DNA of 64,000 bases from an uncultured Shimia sp. (GTDB lineage: Bacteria > Pseudomonadota > Alphaproteobacteria > Rhodobacterales > Rhodobacteraceae): contig NZ_CANLRL010000003.1 in the NCBI RefSeq assembly GCF_947493595.1, positions 124,001-188,000 on the forward strand, written 5' to 3'. A program made the translations under genes and the position numbers. This document shows, in pieces, positions 1 through 8,524 of this stretch. The notes beneath the pieces were generated by a model. The model ran no database searches and was not told the DNA's origin. It saw nothing but the letters and a program-made list of their open reading frames with translations. The number at the start of each line of letters is the position of its first letter. Positions within the stretch are counted from its first letter, which is position 1.

Positions 1-69
1 CAACCGCAAAGTGCCATGGGGCACGCCAACTACCATACCACAGATAACTATACCGCCGGATGCCTGTAG
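1..69 (+). CDS. C-terminal end of an unidentified protein (partial)
   Basis: Frame 1 is open from the window edge for 22 codons and stops at TAG 67-69, ending in NYTAGCL. A strong intrinsic terminator follows 30 bases later, which fits the end of a real gene entering from the left. The piece is too short to assign a family. An RNA-gene 3' end in the same place is a less likely alternative. Confidence 0.5.
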   Translation, partial: QPQSAMGHANYHTTDNYTAGCL

Positions 70-98
70 CCGAACTGACTACGCAGGTATCCAGACTT

Positions 99-126
99 CC
101 CCGCCGCAACCCGGCGGGGTTTTTTT
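99..126 (+). terminator. Rho-independent terminator of the upstream gene
   Basis: An 8-bp stem CCCCGCCG/CGGCGGGG with a 5-nt loop (CAACC) is followed by seven T residues. It closes the gene entering from the left and insulates the cyclase gene that starts at 193. Confidence 0.93.
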
Positions 127-192
127 GTCGCGGCAGGGGTGTAAGCTTGCGCACAACACCTATCTCAGCCCGAGACAACGGAGAGCCAGTTT

Positions 193-1587
193 ATGGTCGA
201 GCAGACGGAAACCAAATCGACCGCCTATCTGGATCGGTTTGAAGAGGGCGAAGAGCGCAGCGACAGCTATACGGAAGCTGTGCTGGAGCGCCACAAGCGC
301 GAAGGGCTGGATCTGGCGGTCAAGGCCCGCTGGATCGCCATGTCCATCATTGGTGTGTTTCTCCTGTTCACCGTGCATTGGCCGGAAGTGTTCTATTACG
401 AACTCATTCTGTTTTTGCTCTGCGTCAACGGCTGGCTCATTCGCCGTGCGGGGCGCGTCGGCCGCTCCAAAATGGAGCTGTTCCTGATCTTTGTGGATCT
501 CTTGCTGATGGTTGTTGGCATCATTGGACCAAATCCCATTGGCCTGGATGACTGGCCGCAGGCGATGCAGTACCGCTTTGGCAATTTCCAGTATCTGTTC
601 CTCATCCTTGCCATGGGCACTTTGGCGTATTCCTGGCGCACCGTGATTGCGATTGGCACCTGGACCGCCGGAATGTGGGCCGCAGCTTTGGGGCTCTCGA
701 TATGGCTCACTGATCCCGTTCCCGTTATGAGTGATGCGATCAAATATGCGTTGCCCGGTTGGCCGGACCTCGCGCATATTCTGGATCCCAACAACTTCAA
801 TGTCAGGCTGCGCTTTCAGGAAATCGTGGTTTTCTTATTGGTGGCGATCACGCTTGGCATCTCGATGCGGCGCTTTAACGGGCTGCTGCGATCAAACGCG
901 GCGCTGGAGCGAGAGCGCACCAACCTATCACGGTATTTCTCGCCCAATGTGGTCGAAGAGTTGAGCCAAAACGACGAACCTCTTAAGCAAATTCGCTCTC
1001 ACGATATTGCCGTACTTTTTGTGGATATCGTTGGGTTCACGGAGTTTGCCGCCGCCCGCAAACCGGAAGAAGTGATTGAGACCCTACGTGACTTCCACGG
1101 ACTTATGGAACGCGCAGTGTTTGCCCACGAAGGCACGCTGGATAAATATCTCGGCGATGGCCTGATGGCGACGTTTGGCACGCCCAGCCCATCTGATCAC
1201 GATGCGCAAAATGCGCTACGTTGTGTGCGCCAGATGATGGCGGATGTGGATGTGTGGAATGATGCCCGGATCGCCAGCGGCCAGCCACCATTGCGGGTTG
1301 GGTTTGGGGCGCACTACGGCCCGGCGGTTTTGGCGGATATTGGCGCAAACCGCTTGGAGTTTGCGGTTGTGGGCAACACTGTAAATGTCGCCTCACGTCT
1401 GGAAAGCATGACCCGAGGCCTTAATGCCCGACTGGTGATCAGCGACGGCATGCGCAGCGAGGTCCTCAAGGAAGGTGGTGACGCATGTCTCGATGGGCTG
1501 CAAAAATTCACTGACCAAGACATTCGTGGCGTGGCGGAAAAGCTGACGGTTTGGGCCTTTGAACGGCCTGACGATCACGGGGTTTGA
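193..1587 (+). CDS. Membrane-anchored class III adenylate/guanylate cyclase
   Basis: 464 aa. Probable integral inner-membrane cyclase making cAMP (or cGMP) from the nucleotide triphosphate. About six hydrophobic segments lie between residues 47 and 228, then a short linker with RYFSPNVVEEL (the usual pre-cyclase motif), and a class III catalytic domain from about 270. The metal-binding Asp residues are D278 (FVDIVGF) and D322 (KYLGDG); K318 is the likely base-specifying Lys, and N398/R402 (NVASRLE) are the transition-state pair. The position that is Asp in class IIIa and Thr/Ser in class IIIb is Ala391 (EFAVVGNTVN), so it is nearer IIIb but unusual. ATG 193 has GGAGAG upstream. Monocistronic: terminator before it, convergent alkB after it. 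The trigger is not visible; there is no HAMP, PAS or CHASE domain. Confidence 0.9.
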   Translation: MVEQTETKSTAYLDRFEEGEERSDSYTEAVLERHKREGLDLAVKARWIAMSIIGVFLLFTVHWPEVFYYELILFLLCVNGWLIRRAGRVGRSKMELFLIFVDLLLMVVGIIGPNPIGLDDWPQAMQYRFGNFQYLFLILAMGTLAYSWRTVIAIGTWTAGMWAAALGLSIWLTDPVPVMSDAIKYALPGWPDLAHILDPNNFNVRLRFQEIVVFLLVAITLGISMRRFNGLLRSNAALERERTNLSRYFSPNVVEELSQNDEPLKQIRSHDIAVLFVDIVGFTEFAAARKPEEVIETLRDFHGLMERAVFAHEGTLDKYLGDGLMATFGTPSPSDHDAQNALRCVRQMMADVDVWNDARIASGQPPLRVGFGAHYGPAVLADIGANRLEFAVVGNTVNVASRLESMTRGLNARLVISDGMRSEVLKEGGDACLDGLQKFTDQDIRGVAEKLTVWAFERPDDHGV

Positions 1588-1590
1588 CCG

Positions 1591-2724
1591 TCACCGCGGC
1601 ATCGGGTTCTTGGCCTTATTGTAGGGATGCCAGTTGGTGATTTCAGGATAGTACATGTCCCGCCATTTGCGCACGCGCGGGTTCATCACCCGCTTCCATA
1701 CGGGGGGGATCATCGCCGCGATCGTCATGATGGGATAGCCAAAGGGCAACTGCGGCGCCTCTGCATCTGTGTAGTTCTGCAACAGCGGGAAGCGGCGATC
1801 CGGCTTATAGTGGTGGTCTGAGTGGCGCTGTAAGTTGATCAACAGCCAATTGGAGGCTTTGTGGGCCGCATTCCAGCTGTGATGCGGTTTCACGTGTTCA
1901 TATTTGCCTTCACCCAAGTGTTTGCGGGTCAGCCCGTAGTGCTCGACGTAGTTCACCAGCTCTAGTTGCCAAATGGCAATCCAAGCCTGCCATATGAACA
2001 GCGCCACACCCAGCCAACCGCCAATAATGAGTGCCAGCAACAGCATCCCCCCCTGCAGCGCCCAGTAACGGAAAAACGGGTTGGACAGGTCGGTCCATGG
2101 CAAGTCTTTGCGTGCCAACATGTCTTTTTCGGCTTTGAAAGAAGACTTAAGCGAACCGATCAGAACACGCGGGAAAAACCGATGGAAACCTTCGTTGTAC
2201 CGCGCCGTCACAGGGTCTCGTGGTGTGCCAACGTAGCGGTGATGCACCAGGAGATGTTCGCTGCGGAAATGTGAATACAGCACCATCGACAGCAAAATGT
2301 CGCCCAGCCACCGCTCGGATTTGGCTTTCTGATGCATCAGCTCGTGGCTGTAGTTGATGCCAATGGTGCCGCTGATCACGCCCACACCAAAGAACACACC
2401 AATGAGCGCGCCGGTGCTCAAGTGATCTGCCCGTGTGGCGTAGAAAAGCAGCCCGAAGATGGTGACAAATTGCAGCGCTGGCCAGATGAGTGTGACCATC
2501 CGGTACCATTTTAGTTGCTCATCCGTGGTGTCCAGATCGGCGTTCTCAAGGTTCAGGCCGGTGACCGCGTCCAATGCCGCAAACAGATACCACGTGGTGA
2601 ACGGCACCAGCAGCACCCACCAGCTGCCCAACCCGGCGGTGATCCAGACCAATGGGATCAGCAGCAGGGAGCACCAGAAGGGTAAGGCATTGGCAAACTT
2701 GGCAACTTGGGAGGAGGCAATCAT
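1591..2724 (-). CDS. alkB: Alkane 1-monooxygenase (AlkB family)
   Basis: 377 aa from ATG 2724, which has AGGA eight bases upstream; a GTG two codons earlier is too close to it. Non-haem di-iron membrane hydroxylase acting on terminal C-H bonds of medium-chain alkanes or related substrates. The family His motifs are all present: HELMH at residue 127, EHLLVHH at about 156, NYVEHYG, and LQRHSDHH near 300; several hydrophobic segments fill the first 125 residues. The length is at the short end for AlkB. No rubredoxin, rubredoxin reductase or AraC-type regulator lies nearby, so electron transfer must be encoded elsewhere. Its 3' end faces the cyclase gene three bases away. Membership of the fatty-acid-desaturase superfamily is certain; the substrate is not. 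Confidence 0.88.
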   Translation of the reverse strand: MIASSQVAKFANALPFWCSLLLIPLVWITAGLGSWWVLLVPFTTWYLFAALDAVTGLNLENADLDTTDEQLKWYRMVTLIWPALQFVTIFGLLFYATRADHLSTGALIGVFFGVGVISGTIGINYSHELMHQKAKSERWLGDILLSMVLYSHFRSEHLLVHHRYVGTPRDPVTARYNEGFHRFFPRVLIGSLKSSFKAEKDMLARKDLPWTDLSNPFFRYWALQGGMLLLALIIGGWLGVALFIWQAWIAIWQLELVNYVEHYGLTRKHLGEGKYEHVKPHHSWNAAHKASNWLLINLQRHSDHHYKPDRRFPLLQNYTDAEAPQLPFGYPIMTIAAMIPPVWKRVMNPRVRKWRDMYYPEITNWHPYNKAKNPMPR

Positions 2725-2787
2725 AACCACAGTCCTTTGAACGCGTTGCGCAAACTATGCGGCGAACTGTGGATCAGTGCAATGAGA

Positions 2788-3840
2788 TCAAGTGCCGCGA
2801 TAGAGATCAAACGCTTTGCGCATAGCAGTTGGAAGGTCCCCTGATTCGTAGTCGTCTTCGGGCACAAACGCGCCAGCAGAGGGCTTGCGGTCCATCGGCA
2901 CCAACGCGGTTTTAACGGTCAGACGCAGATGAAAATGCGTGAAGGTGTGTTTTACTTCAGCATTCAGTGTTTTCCACTCCGCCCTGATTGGGGCGTCATG
3001 TTTGGGCGCTTGTCCTTCGGTCCAATCTGATCCGGGCCACCCCAACATACCGCCCAGCAACCCGCTGTCTGGGCGGGTTTCCAGCAGAAAGGCCCCGTCC
3101 ACTCGTTTGGCGATATAGACCACGCCATGGCGGATGGGCTTGGGTTTCTTTGGGGTCTTCTTTGGCAGTTCAGCGGCTGTGCCCGCCGCCTGGGCCTGGC
3201 AGTTCGAGCGCCAAGGGCACAGCCCACAGGCCGGGTTGCGTGGTGTGCAAATGGTTGCGCCAAGGTCCATCACGGCTTGCGCGTAATCCCCGGGACGCTC
3301 TTGCGGGGTCATTGCCGCCGCTTTCTCTGTCAATTCCGGCTTGGCAGCGGGCAAAGGCGTATGAATGTCAAACACCCGCGCCATGACCCGCTCCACATTG
3401 CCGTCCACCACCGTCGCAGGGTGGTCAAACGCAATCGAGGCAACCGCACCGGCTGTATAAGGGCCGACACCGGGCAAAGTCAGAAGCGCCTCTACGGTGT
3501 CCGGAAATACGCCATCATGCTCCGCAACCACATAACGCGCACATTTCAGCAAATTGCGGGCGCGGGCGTAATATCCTAGCCCGGCCCACTCTGCCATGAC
3601 GTCCGAATCTTCTGCTGCCGCCAGGTCGCTTACGGTTGGCCAGCGTGCTGTGAACCGCTCAAAGTAGTCTTTGACAGCGGCCACAGTGGTTTGTTGCAGC
3701 ATAATCTCTGACATCCACACCCGATATGGGTCTGGTCGCACGCCGCGCGCGCGCTCTTTTGGCCCGACACGCCACGGCATTTTGCGGGCATTGTGGTCGT
3801 AGAACGTCAACAGGTCGGCGCTGTCTGGCCAATCACGCAA
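2788..3840 (-). CDS. mutY: A/G-specific adenine glycosylase MutY
   Basis: 350 aa. Removes adenine mispaired with 8-oxoguanine in base-excision repair. The catalytic Glu45 lies in SEIMLQQT, the helix-hairpin-helix is LPGVGPYTAG (about 122-131), Asp146 is in VVDGNV, and the 4Fe-4S loop has Cys197, Cys204, Cys207 and Cys213. The C-terminal part (from about 235) is the NUDIX-like 8-oxoG recognition domain. The start is TTG 3840 with GAGG seven bases upstream; no ATG or GTG fits better. The divergent DUF721 gene starts 86 bases away, so the two share a promoter region. Confidence 0.95.
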   Translation of the reverse strand: MRDWPDSADLLTFYDHNARKMPWRVGPKERARGVRPDPYRVWMSEIMLQQTTVAAVKDYFERFTARWPTVSDLAAAEDSDVMAEWAGLGYYARARNLLKCARYVVAEHDGVFPDTVEALLTLPGVGPYTAGAVASIAFDHPATVVDGNVERVMARVFDIHTPLPAAKPELTEKAAAMTPQERPGDYAQAVMDLGATICTPRNPACGLCPWRSNCQAQAAGTAAELPKKTPKKPKPIRHGVVYIAKRVDGAFLLETRPDSGLLGGMLGWPGSDWTEGQAPKHDAPIRAEWKTLNAEVKHTFTHFHLRLTVKTALVPMDRKPSAGAFVPEDDYESGDLPTAMRKAFDLYRGT

Positions 3841-3926
3841 GTTTTATCCTCACTCCGGTTGGGTTTCACTGGCGCCCTCGCGCCGAGCCACTAAAATAGC
3901 GACCGATCAAAGGATGCAAGACCAAC

Positions 3927-4445
3927 ATGCGCCGCGCCACCACCAAAGGGTTCTCCCGCACCTCTTCGCTTTTGCAAGAGCGCATCCGCAAAGCCAGCGA
4001 AAGCCGTGGTTTTGCGGAGTCCCGGGTATTGACCCATTGGGCCGAGATAGTCGGTGAAGACACGGCCCGCATCTGTCAGCCGGTGGATGTGAAATACAGC
4101 CGCCAGGGGTTTGGCGCCACGTTGACGGTGTTGACCACCGGCGCACAGGCCCCGATGCTGGAAATGCAGAAAGAAACGCTGCGCACCCGTATCAACACGG
4201 CTTATGGCTACAATGCCATCACCCATATGCGCATCACCCAGACCGCGCCCACCGGCTTTGCCGAAGGGCAGGCGGTCTTTGGCGCGGCACCCAAGGCTGA
4301 AAAGCCCAAGCCCGATGCCGCCACCTGTGCGGAGGCTGCCGAAGTGGCCGCGCCGGTGGGCGACGATGATCTGCGGCAAGCACTTGAACGGCTTGCGCAA
4401 AATGTGATCTCAAAGAACAAAAACGCAAAGAGAGGCTCTGAATGA
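3927..4445 (+). CDS. DUF721 (DciA-like) protein
   Basis: 172 aa, no signal peptide. The N-terminal 100 residues match the DUF721 family (VLTHWAEIVG, then a short beta-rich stretch with LTVLTTGAQAPMLEMQKE). In many bacteria lacking DnaC, DUF721 proteins (DciA) load or interact with the replicative helicase; this role is inferred from the family. The C-terminal 60 residues are low-complexity, with Ala/Glu/Lys-rich ends. The stop overlaps the next start as ATGA, so it is translationally coupled to the DsbA-like gene, a pairing common in Rhodobacteraceae. Sits divergent from mutY. Confidence 0.82.
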   Translation: MRRATTKGFSRTSSLLQERIRKASESRGFAESRVLTHWAEIVGEDTARICQPVDVKYSRQGFGATLTVLTTGAQAPMLEMQKETLRTRINTAYGYNAITHMRITQTAPTGFAEGQAVFGAAPKAEKPKPDAATCAEAAEVAAPVGDDDLRQALERLAQNVISKNKNAKRGSE

Positions 4446-5128
4446 ACCGTTTTATCCCTGCAATCGCCGCTGCGGTTGTCGCCGTCGCTGGTGGGGCTTA
4501 CTGGCTGACCAACATGCAACCGTCCGCAACCACGACGGCGTTCAGTCTTCCGGAAATCACCAACATTCAAACGGTGTCTTCTGAAGGCGTAGCCAACGAG
4601 CACGGCATTGTCGAAATGGTCATGGGCTCTGAAGACGCGCCAATCACCATTATCGAGTACGCGTCCTTCACCTGTCCGCATTGTGCCAGCTTTCACGAAA
4701 ACGTGCTTGAGCCGCTGAAAGCGGACTATGTCGACACCGGCAAAGTGAAGTTTGTCTTCCGTGACGTGTATTTTGACCGTTATGGCCTGTGGGCCTCCAT
4801 GGTGGCGCGCTGTGGCGGTCAGGAGAAATTCTTCGGTATGACCGACATTCTGATGAAGACTCAGAAAGACTGGACCCGCGCTGGTGATCCCGTGGCAATT
4901 TCCGACAGCCTGCGCAAAACCGGCCGTCTGGCAGGTTTGGAAGATGACCAACTGCAAGCCTGTTTGCAGGACGAAGACAAAGCCAAAGCACTTGTGGCCT
5001 GGTTCCAGGAAAACGCCGCTGCAGACGATGTGAACTCCACACCAACTTTGCTGATTGACGGTGAGAAGCACTCCAACATGAGCTACAACGATCTGAAAGA
5101 GATCCTTGACGGCAAGCTCGGCGGTTAA
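4442..5128 (+). CDS. DsbA-family periplasmic thiol:disulfide oxidoreductase
   Basis: 228 aa. The N-terminal 20 residues form a signal peptide or anchor (MNRFIPAIAAAVVAVAGG). The thioredoxin fold begins near residue 53 with the active site Cys78-Pro-His-Cys81 in ASFTCPHC, the DsbA-type dipeptide, and a cis-Pro loop (NSTPTLLIDG) near 205. It belongs to the DSBA/thioredoxin_4 group found in alphaproteobacteria and probably oxidises or isomerises disulfides in exported proteins. Coupled to the DUF721 gene by an ATGA overlap. A bidirectional hairpin follows. Confidence 0.9.
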   Translation: MNRFIPAIAAAVVAVAGGAYWLTNMQPSATTTAFSLPEITNIQTVSSEGVANEHGIVEMVMGSEDAPITIIEYASFTCPHCASFHENVLEPLKADYVDTGKVKFVFRDVYFDRYGLWASMVARCGGQEKFFGMTDILMKTQKDWTRAGDPVAISDSLRKTGRLAGLEDDQLQACLQDEDKAKALVAWFQENAAADDVNSTPTLLIDGEKHSNMSYNDLKEILDGKLGG

Positions 5129-5138
5129 GCCAAAACAC

Positions 5139-5165
5139 GACCGGGCGGCTTAAGTCTGCCCGGTC
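5139..5165. terminator. Bidirectional stem-loop between dsbA-like gene and lpxK
   Basis: GACCGGGC/GCCCGGTC pairs perfectly around an 11-nt loop. The stem lies after the DsbA-like stop and overlaps the last codons of lpxK, so it can end transcripts from both convergent genes. No long T tract is present on either side, so efficiency is uncertain. Confidence 0.6.
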
Positions 5166-6154
5166 ACCCCGATGCGCGTCAGAAGCGCATCAATAGGTCC
5201 CCAATCCTGCAATTCCAAACGCACCGGTAGGGTCAGCACCTGCGGCCGCACTTCCAATGGCAGGCGCACGGCGTCTTTCTCAGTTGTCACCAATTGCGCG
5301 CCCATTTTTTGGGATTCTGCGTAAAGCCGTGAGAGCATGGCGGGCGGCAGCGCTTGATGATCGGCCAGTGCTTCGGTATGCACCAAAGTGGCCCCAAGGC
5401 TGCGCAGCGTTTCAAAGAATTTTTCCGGATGGCCAATGCCCGCAAAGGCAAAAAACGGGGTTTCCGTCCAATCCATGCCGGTTTGCAGCGGCACCAAGGT
5501 GCCTTGGGCATGTGGCAACGTCACTTGGACGCCCCATGTGTCTGCAAATCTGCCCTGCGCCGCATTATTGCCTATCGACAGAACCACGTCGCCGCGCGCC
5601 ATGCCCGCCGCCACTGGTTCGCGCAATGGCCCCGCTGGAATGCAGCGCCCGTTACCAAACCCACGATGTGCGTCCACGACAATGATTGAGGCATCCTTAT
5701 GGACGGAAGGGTTTTGAAACCCGTCGTCCAGCAGGATCACATCTGCGCCTGCGGCCTCTGCTGCCCGCACGCCCTCGGCGCGGTCTTTGGCAACCCAGGT
5801 TGGAGCAAAGGCTGCCAGCAGAAGCGGCTCGTCTCCGGTTTCTTCCGCTTTGTGTGTGCGCTCGTTGACCTGCACCGGGCCTTCAAGCGTGCCGCCATAA
5901 CCGCGAGACACCACATGCGGGGTTTTCCCCATGCCAATCAGCCGTTGCGCCAAAGCGATGGTCGTGGGCGTCTTGCCAGTCCCGCCCGCATTGATATTGC
6001 CGACACAGATCACCGGCACAGAGGCTTTGTAGCCGTCCGTCTTGCTGACGCGCGATCGGGTGGCTTTGGCGTAAATCCCGCCCAAGGGCGCCAAAAGCCG
6101 CGCTTGCCAGCCGGGGCGGGTGGGTTTGTTGGACCAGAACAGAGGTTCCTTCAT
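5150..6154 (-). CDS. lpxK: Tetraacyldisaccharide 4'-kinase LpxK
   Basis: 334 aa. Phosphorylates the 4' position of the lipid A disaccharide at the inner membrane. The P-loop is GGTGKTP (residues 57-63) within the family motif VGNINAGGTGKT; SRGYGG (about 84-89) and VILLDDGFQN (Walker B region) are also family-specific. The length is normal. Its start overlaps the end of waaA by four bases, so the DUF4170-waaA-lpxK set is one transcript serving Kdo-lipid A assembly. Confidence 0.95.
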   Translation of the reverse strand: MKEPLFWSNKPTRPGWQARLLAPLGGIYAKATRSRVSKTDGYKASVPVICVGNINAGGTGKTPTTIALAQRLIGMGKTPHVVSRGYGGTLEGPVQVNERTHKAEETGDEPLLLAAFAPTWVAKDRAEGVRAAEAAGADVILLDDGFQNPSVHKDASIIVVDAHRGFGNGRCIPAGPLREPVAAGMARGDVVLSIGNNAAQGRFADTWGVQVTLPHAQGTLVPLQTGMDWTETPFFAFAGIGHPEKFFETLRSLGATLVHTEALADHQALPPAMLSRLYAESQKMGAQLVTTEKDAVRLPLEVRPQVLTLPVRLELQDWGPIDALLTRIGVTGQT

Positions 6155-7368
6155 GCGGGTTCCTCCTGCACATCCATTAGCGTATGGGCATGCTCGAGCA
6201 CCTTGTCCGACACCGCCGCGCTGTCAGACACAACCTGCCATCCGGCATGCGCCATGGCGGCCACCTGATCCGGGGCGGAGAGGAACATCAGCGCAGCGGT
6301 CAAACTGTCGGCATCTTTCACAATTCTTGCCGCCCCCACATTGGCCAGCCGCGTATAGCTGCCCAGATAGCGCCGCACCGACGGACCGTACAAAATGGCA
6401 CTGCCCAACGCCGCAGGTTCCAAGGGATCGCGCCCGCCGGCACCGGCAAACAAGGAACTGCCAACAAAGCTGATCGGAGCGATGCGATACCACAGGCCCA
6501 ACTCATCCGGCGTTTCGGCAAACAAGACCTGAGTGTCGTTCCCAGGAAAATCACCATTGTCCCAATCGGCCACGCGCCAACCCTCTTGCTCGATGGTCTC
6601 GCGCATGGCCTGCGCCGAGGTTGGATTGTCTGGCACCACAACCAGCAACATCCGAAACGACAGCCGCAAAACCGCGCGATAGGCATTGAGCACCGTCTCG
6701 AGCTCTTCCGGCTGCAACCGCGCTGCCAGCCACACTGGGCGTCCGGCCAGACAGCCACGCAACTCCTCAAGGTCACTGTCGCGCACAGGAAGAGCAGGGG
6801 CCTCCTCCATCAAGGTCCCGCTGACCTCTACTTTGGAGCTGTCTCCCAGCAGTTTGCGCAGCCGTATTGCGGTGGCGCGGTCCTGCGCAAAAACGGTGTT
6901 GAAACAGGCCAGAGTGCCGCGAATGGGTTCTGGCCCCCAGCGCCGCTTCTGGTCCAGCTTGGGACGATGCACTTCGAGCATCATTGACGGAATGTCTCGT
7001 GTGCGCACAGCATCAATCAAAGCCGGGCGGATGCTGGATCCCAGCCAGATCATGATCTCTGGCTGCCAATGCGCCAGGAACACTGCAATGTCCGCCGGGC
7101 TTTCCGAAGGGCAGGGCTGCCAGATCACGCCGTCTGGTAAGGTCTGGGTCAGGGGCACATTGTTTGGGGTGGTCAAAAGCACATGTGCGGTGTCACGTTG
7201 TGCTGCTAGCCGCAATCCGAGTTTGGCCAAGGTGCGCGCACGCGTCGGATCGGTGCTGTGGAGCCAGATGACCGCGCCTTTAGGGCGCGGACAGTCGATG
7301 TCTGTCAGCCGGGGTGGCTGGCGGCGCGCAAATGCGAGATACGCCGCAAGGCCAAGCGAGCGCGCCAT
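6151..7368 (-). CDS. waaA: 3-deoxy-D-manno-octulosonic acid (Kdo) transferase WaaA
   Basis: 405 aa. Transfers Kdo to lipid A precursor (GT30 family). The N-terminal Glycos_transf_N domain shows VIWLHS, ...VLLTTPN and IMWLGSSIRP; the C-terminal GT-B half has LQPEELETVLNAYR, DTQVLFAETPDELGLWYRIAPISFVGSSL and GAGGRDPLEPAALG, all typical of WaaA. It is somewhat shorter at the N terminus than E. coli WaaA and lacks a clear membrane-anchor helix. ATG 7368 lies nine bases after the DUF4170 stop, and the stop overlaps lpxK by four bases. Confidence 0.92.
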   Translation of the reverse strand: MARSLGLAAYLAFARRQPPRLTDIDCPRPKGAVIWLHSTDPTRARTLAKLGLRLAAQRDTAHVLLTTPNNVPLTQTLPDGVIWQPCPSESPADIAVFLAHWQPEIMIWLGSSIRPALIDAVRTRDIPSMMLEVHRPKLDQKRRWGPEPIRGTLACFNTVFAQDRATAIRLRKLLGDSSKVEVSGTLMEEAPALPVRDSDLEELRGCLAGRPVWLAARLQPEELETVLNAYRAVLRLSFRMLLVVVPDNPTSAQAMRETIEQEGWRVADWDNGDFPGNDTQVLFAETPDELGLWYRIAPISFVGSSLFAGAGGRDPLEPAALGSAILYGPSVRRYLGSYTRLANVGAARIVKDADSLTAALMFLSAPDQVAAMAHAGWQVVSDSAAVSDKVLEHAHTLMDVQEEPA

Positions 7369-7377
7369 CTGAAGTTC

Positions 7378-7620
7378 TTATCCGAGCTCTTCGGTGGAGG
7401 AGGCCGCTGCCTGCTCATCCCGCAGACGGTGCAGGTGCGCGATGAAGTAGCGCATATGAGCGTTGTCCACTGTGCGCTGCGCTTCGGCCTTCCACGCATT
7501 ATAGGCGCTGTCATAATCCGGGAAGATGCCAACAACATGGATGTCATCCACGTCTTTGAAGGCGGTTTTGGTTGGGTCGATCAGTTCGCCACCAAAGACG
7601 AGGTGCAGTCGTTGTGCCAT
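7378..7620 (-). CDS. DUF4170 family small protein
   Basis: 80 aa, soluble, no signal peptide. Contains the family features LHLVFGGEL near the start, VGIFPDYDSAYNAWKAEAQ in the middle and an amphipathic MRYFIAHLHRL helix. ATG 7620 has AGGAG upstream. It is first in the operon with waaA and lpxK, a neighbourhood widely kept in Rhodobacteraceae, which hints at an accessory role in Kdo/lipid A work; no biochemical role is known to me. Confidence 0.85.
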   Translation of the reverse strand: MAQRLHLVFGGELIDPTKTAFKDVDDIHVVGIFPDYDSAYNAWKAEAQRTVDNAHMRYFIAHLHRLRDEQAAASSTEELG

Positions 7621-7723
7621 TTGTGGGCCACTCCTGTGAGGTGCTGAATTGGCCGCAACCTACGGCGCTTGGGCCAAAGCCTCAAGGGCAGGATCACGCA
7701 GCGGGACGCAAGTTTGGCTGGAT

Positions 7724-7751
7724 TTGCCTCAACTTTCTCATGTCGTATGGT
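7724..7751 (+). promoter_or_regulatory. Possible promoter of the amidotransferase gene
   Basis: TTGCCT (7724-7729), a 16-nt spacer and TATGGT (7746-7751) would start transcription about 25 bases before ATG 7784. No good ribosome binding site is seen before that ATG. The 163-base gap 7621-7783 holds nothing else recognised. Confidence 0.3.
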
Positions 7752-7783
7752 CTTGTGGTGCGGTTTTTGCTACTGCGCGCGGC

Positions 7784-8524
7784 ATGAAACCCTTTTTGAT
7801 CCTGCAATTGCGCCCTGAATCCGTTGCCTCTGATGCAGAGTTCCAAGCGTTCCTTGAGAAAGGTCGGTTGACGGCAGGCGACGTACACCGCGTGTCTTTT
7901 GATCAGGAAACCCTGCCCGCAGACATCAACCTGAACCGCTACTCTGGCGTGATTGTTGGCGGCGGTCCCGGCTGTGTCAGCGATTGCCCTACCTCACGCA
8001 ATCCGCTTGAGGCGAAGATGGAAGCGCAGGTGATGGCCCTCATGCCGCATATAACAAGTGAGGACATTCCGTTTCTCGGTTGCTGCCTTGGCATTGGCGT
8101 GCTTGGCCATCATTTGGCGCAAGCTGTTTCCAAAGACCGCTATGGCGAAGAAGCCGGGCTTGCCCGTTGCAACCTTACGGCGGATGGGCAAAACGATCCG
8201 CTGCTGGAAGATGTGCCGCAGGAATTTGACGCTTTTGTGGGCCACAAAGAAGCGTTGCAATATCTGCCGGAAGGCTGCACCCATCTGGTGCAATCACCAT
8301 TCTGCCCGTTTCAGATGATCCGCTATCGGAAAAACGTCTATGCCACGCAATTCCACCCGGAGGCGGATGGCGCGGAGTTTGCCAACCGTCTCAATATGTA
8401 TCGGGACAAAGGCTACTTTCCACCGGAAGAAGTCGATCGCTTGATGGCGCTTTGCCGCGCGGCTGATGCCTCTGCGCCGCCAAAGATCGTCGCCAATTTT
8501 GTGGCCCGTTATCGCGCCGCGTGA
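7784..8524 (+). CDS. Class I glutamine amidotransferase (GMP synthase-like domain)
   Basis: 246 aa from ATG 7784, where similarity to the family begins (MKPFLILQLRPE); the longer open frame upstream looks non-coding. GATase_1 fold: oxyanion-type GGGPG at about 59-63, nucleophile Cys101 in LGCCLGIGVLG, and the His-Pro-Glu triad motif in TQFHPEADG. It is a stand-alone glutaminase-like protein of the type often annotated GMP synthase-glutamine amidotransferase or gamma-glutamyl hydrolase-like; the acceptor is unknown. It is placed opposite to the genes on both sides and its end overlaps the phosphatase gene by 16 bases. It separates the lpxK-waaA-DUF4170 block from the pmbA-phosphatase pair. Confidence 0.85.
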   Translation: MKPFLILQLRPESVASDAEFQAFLEKGRLTAGDVHRVSFDQETLPADINLNRYSGVIVGGGPGCVSDCPTSRNPLEAKMEAQVMALMPHITSEDIPFLGCCLGIGVLGHHLAQAVSKDRYGEEAGLARCNLTADGQNDPLLEDVPQEFDAFVGHKEALQYLPEGCTHLVQSPFCPFQMIRYRKNVYATQFHPEADGAEFANRLNMYRDKGYFPPEEVDRLMALCRAADASAPPKIVANFVARYRAA

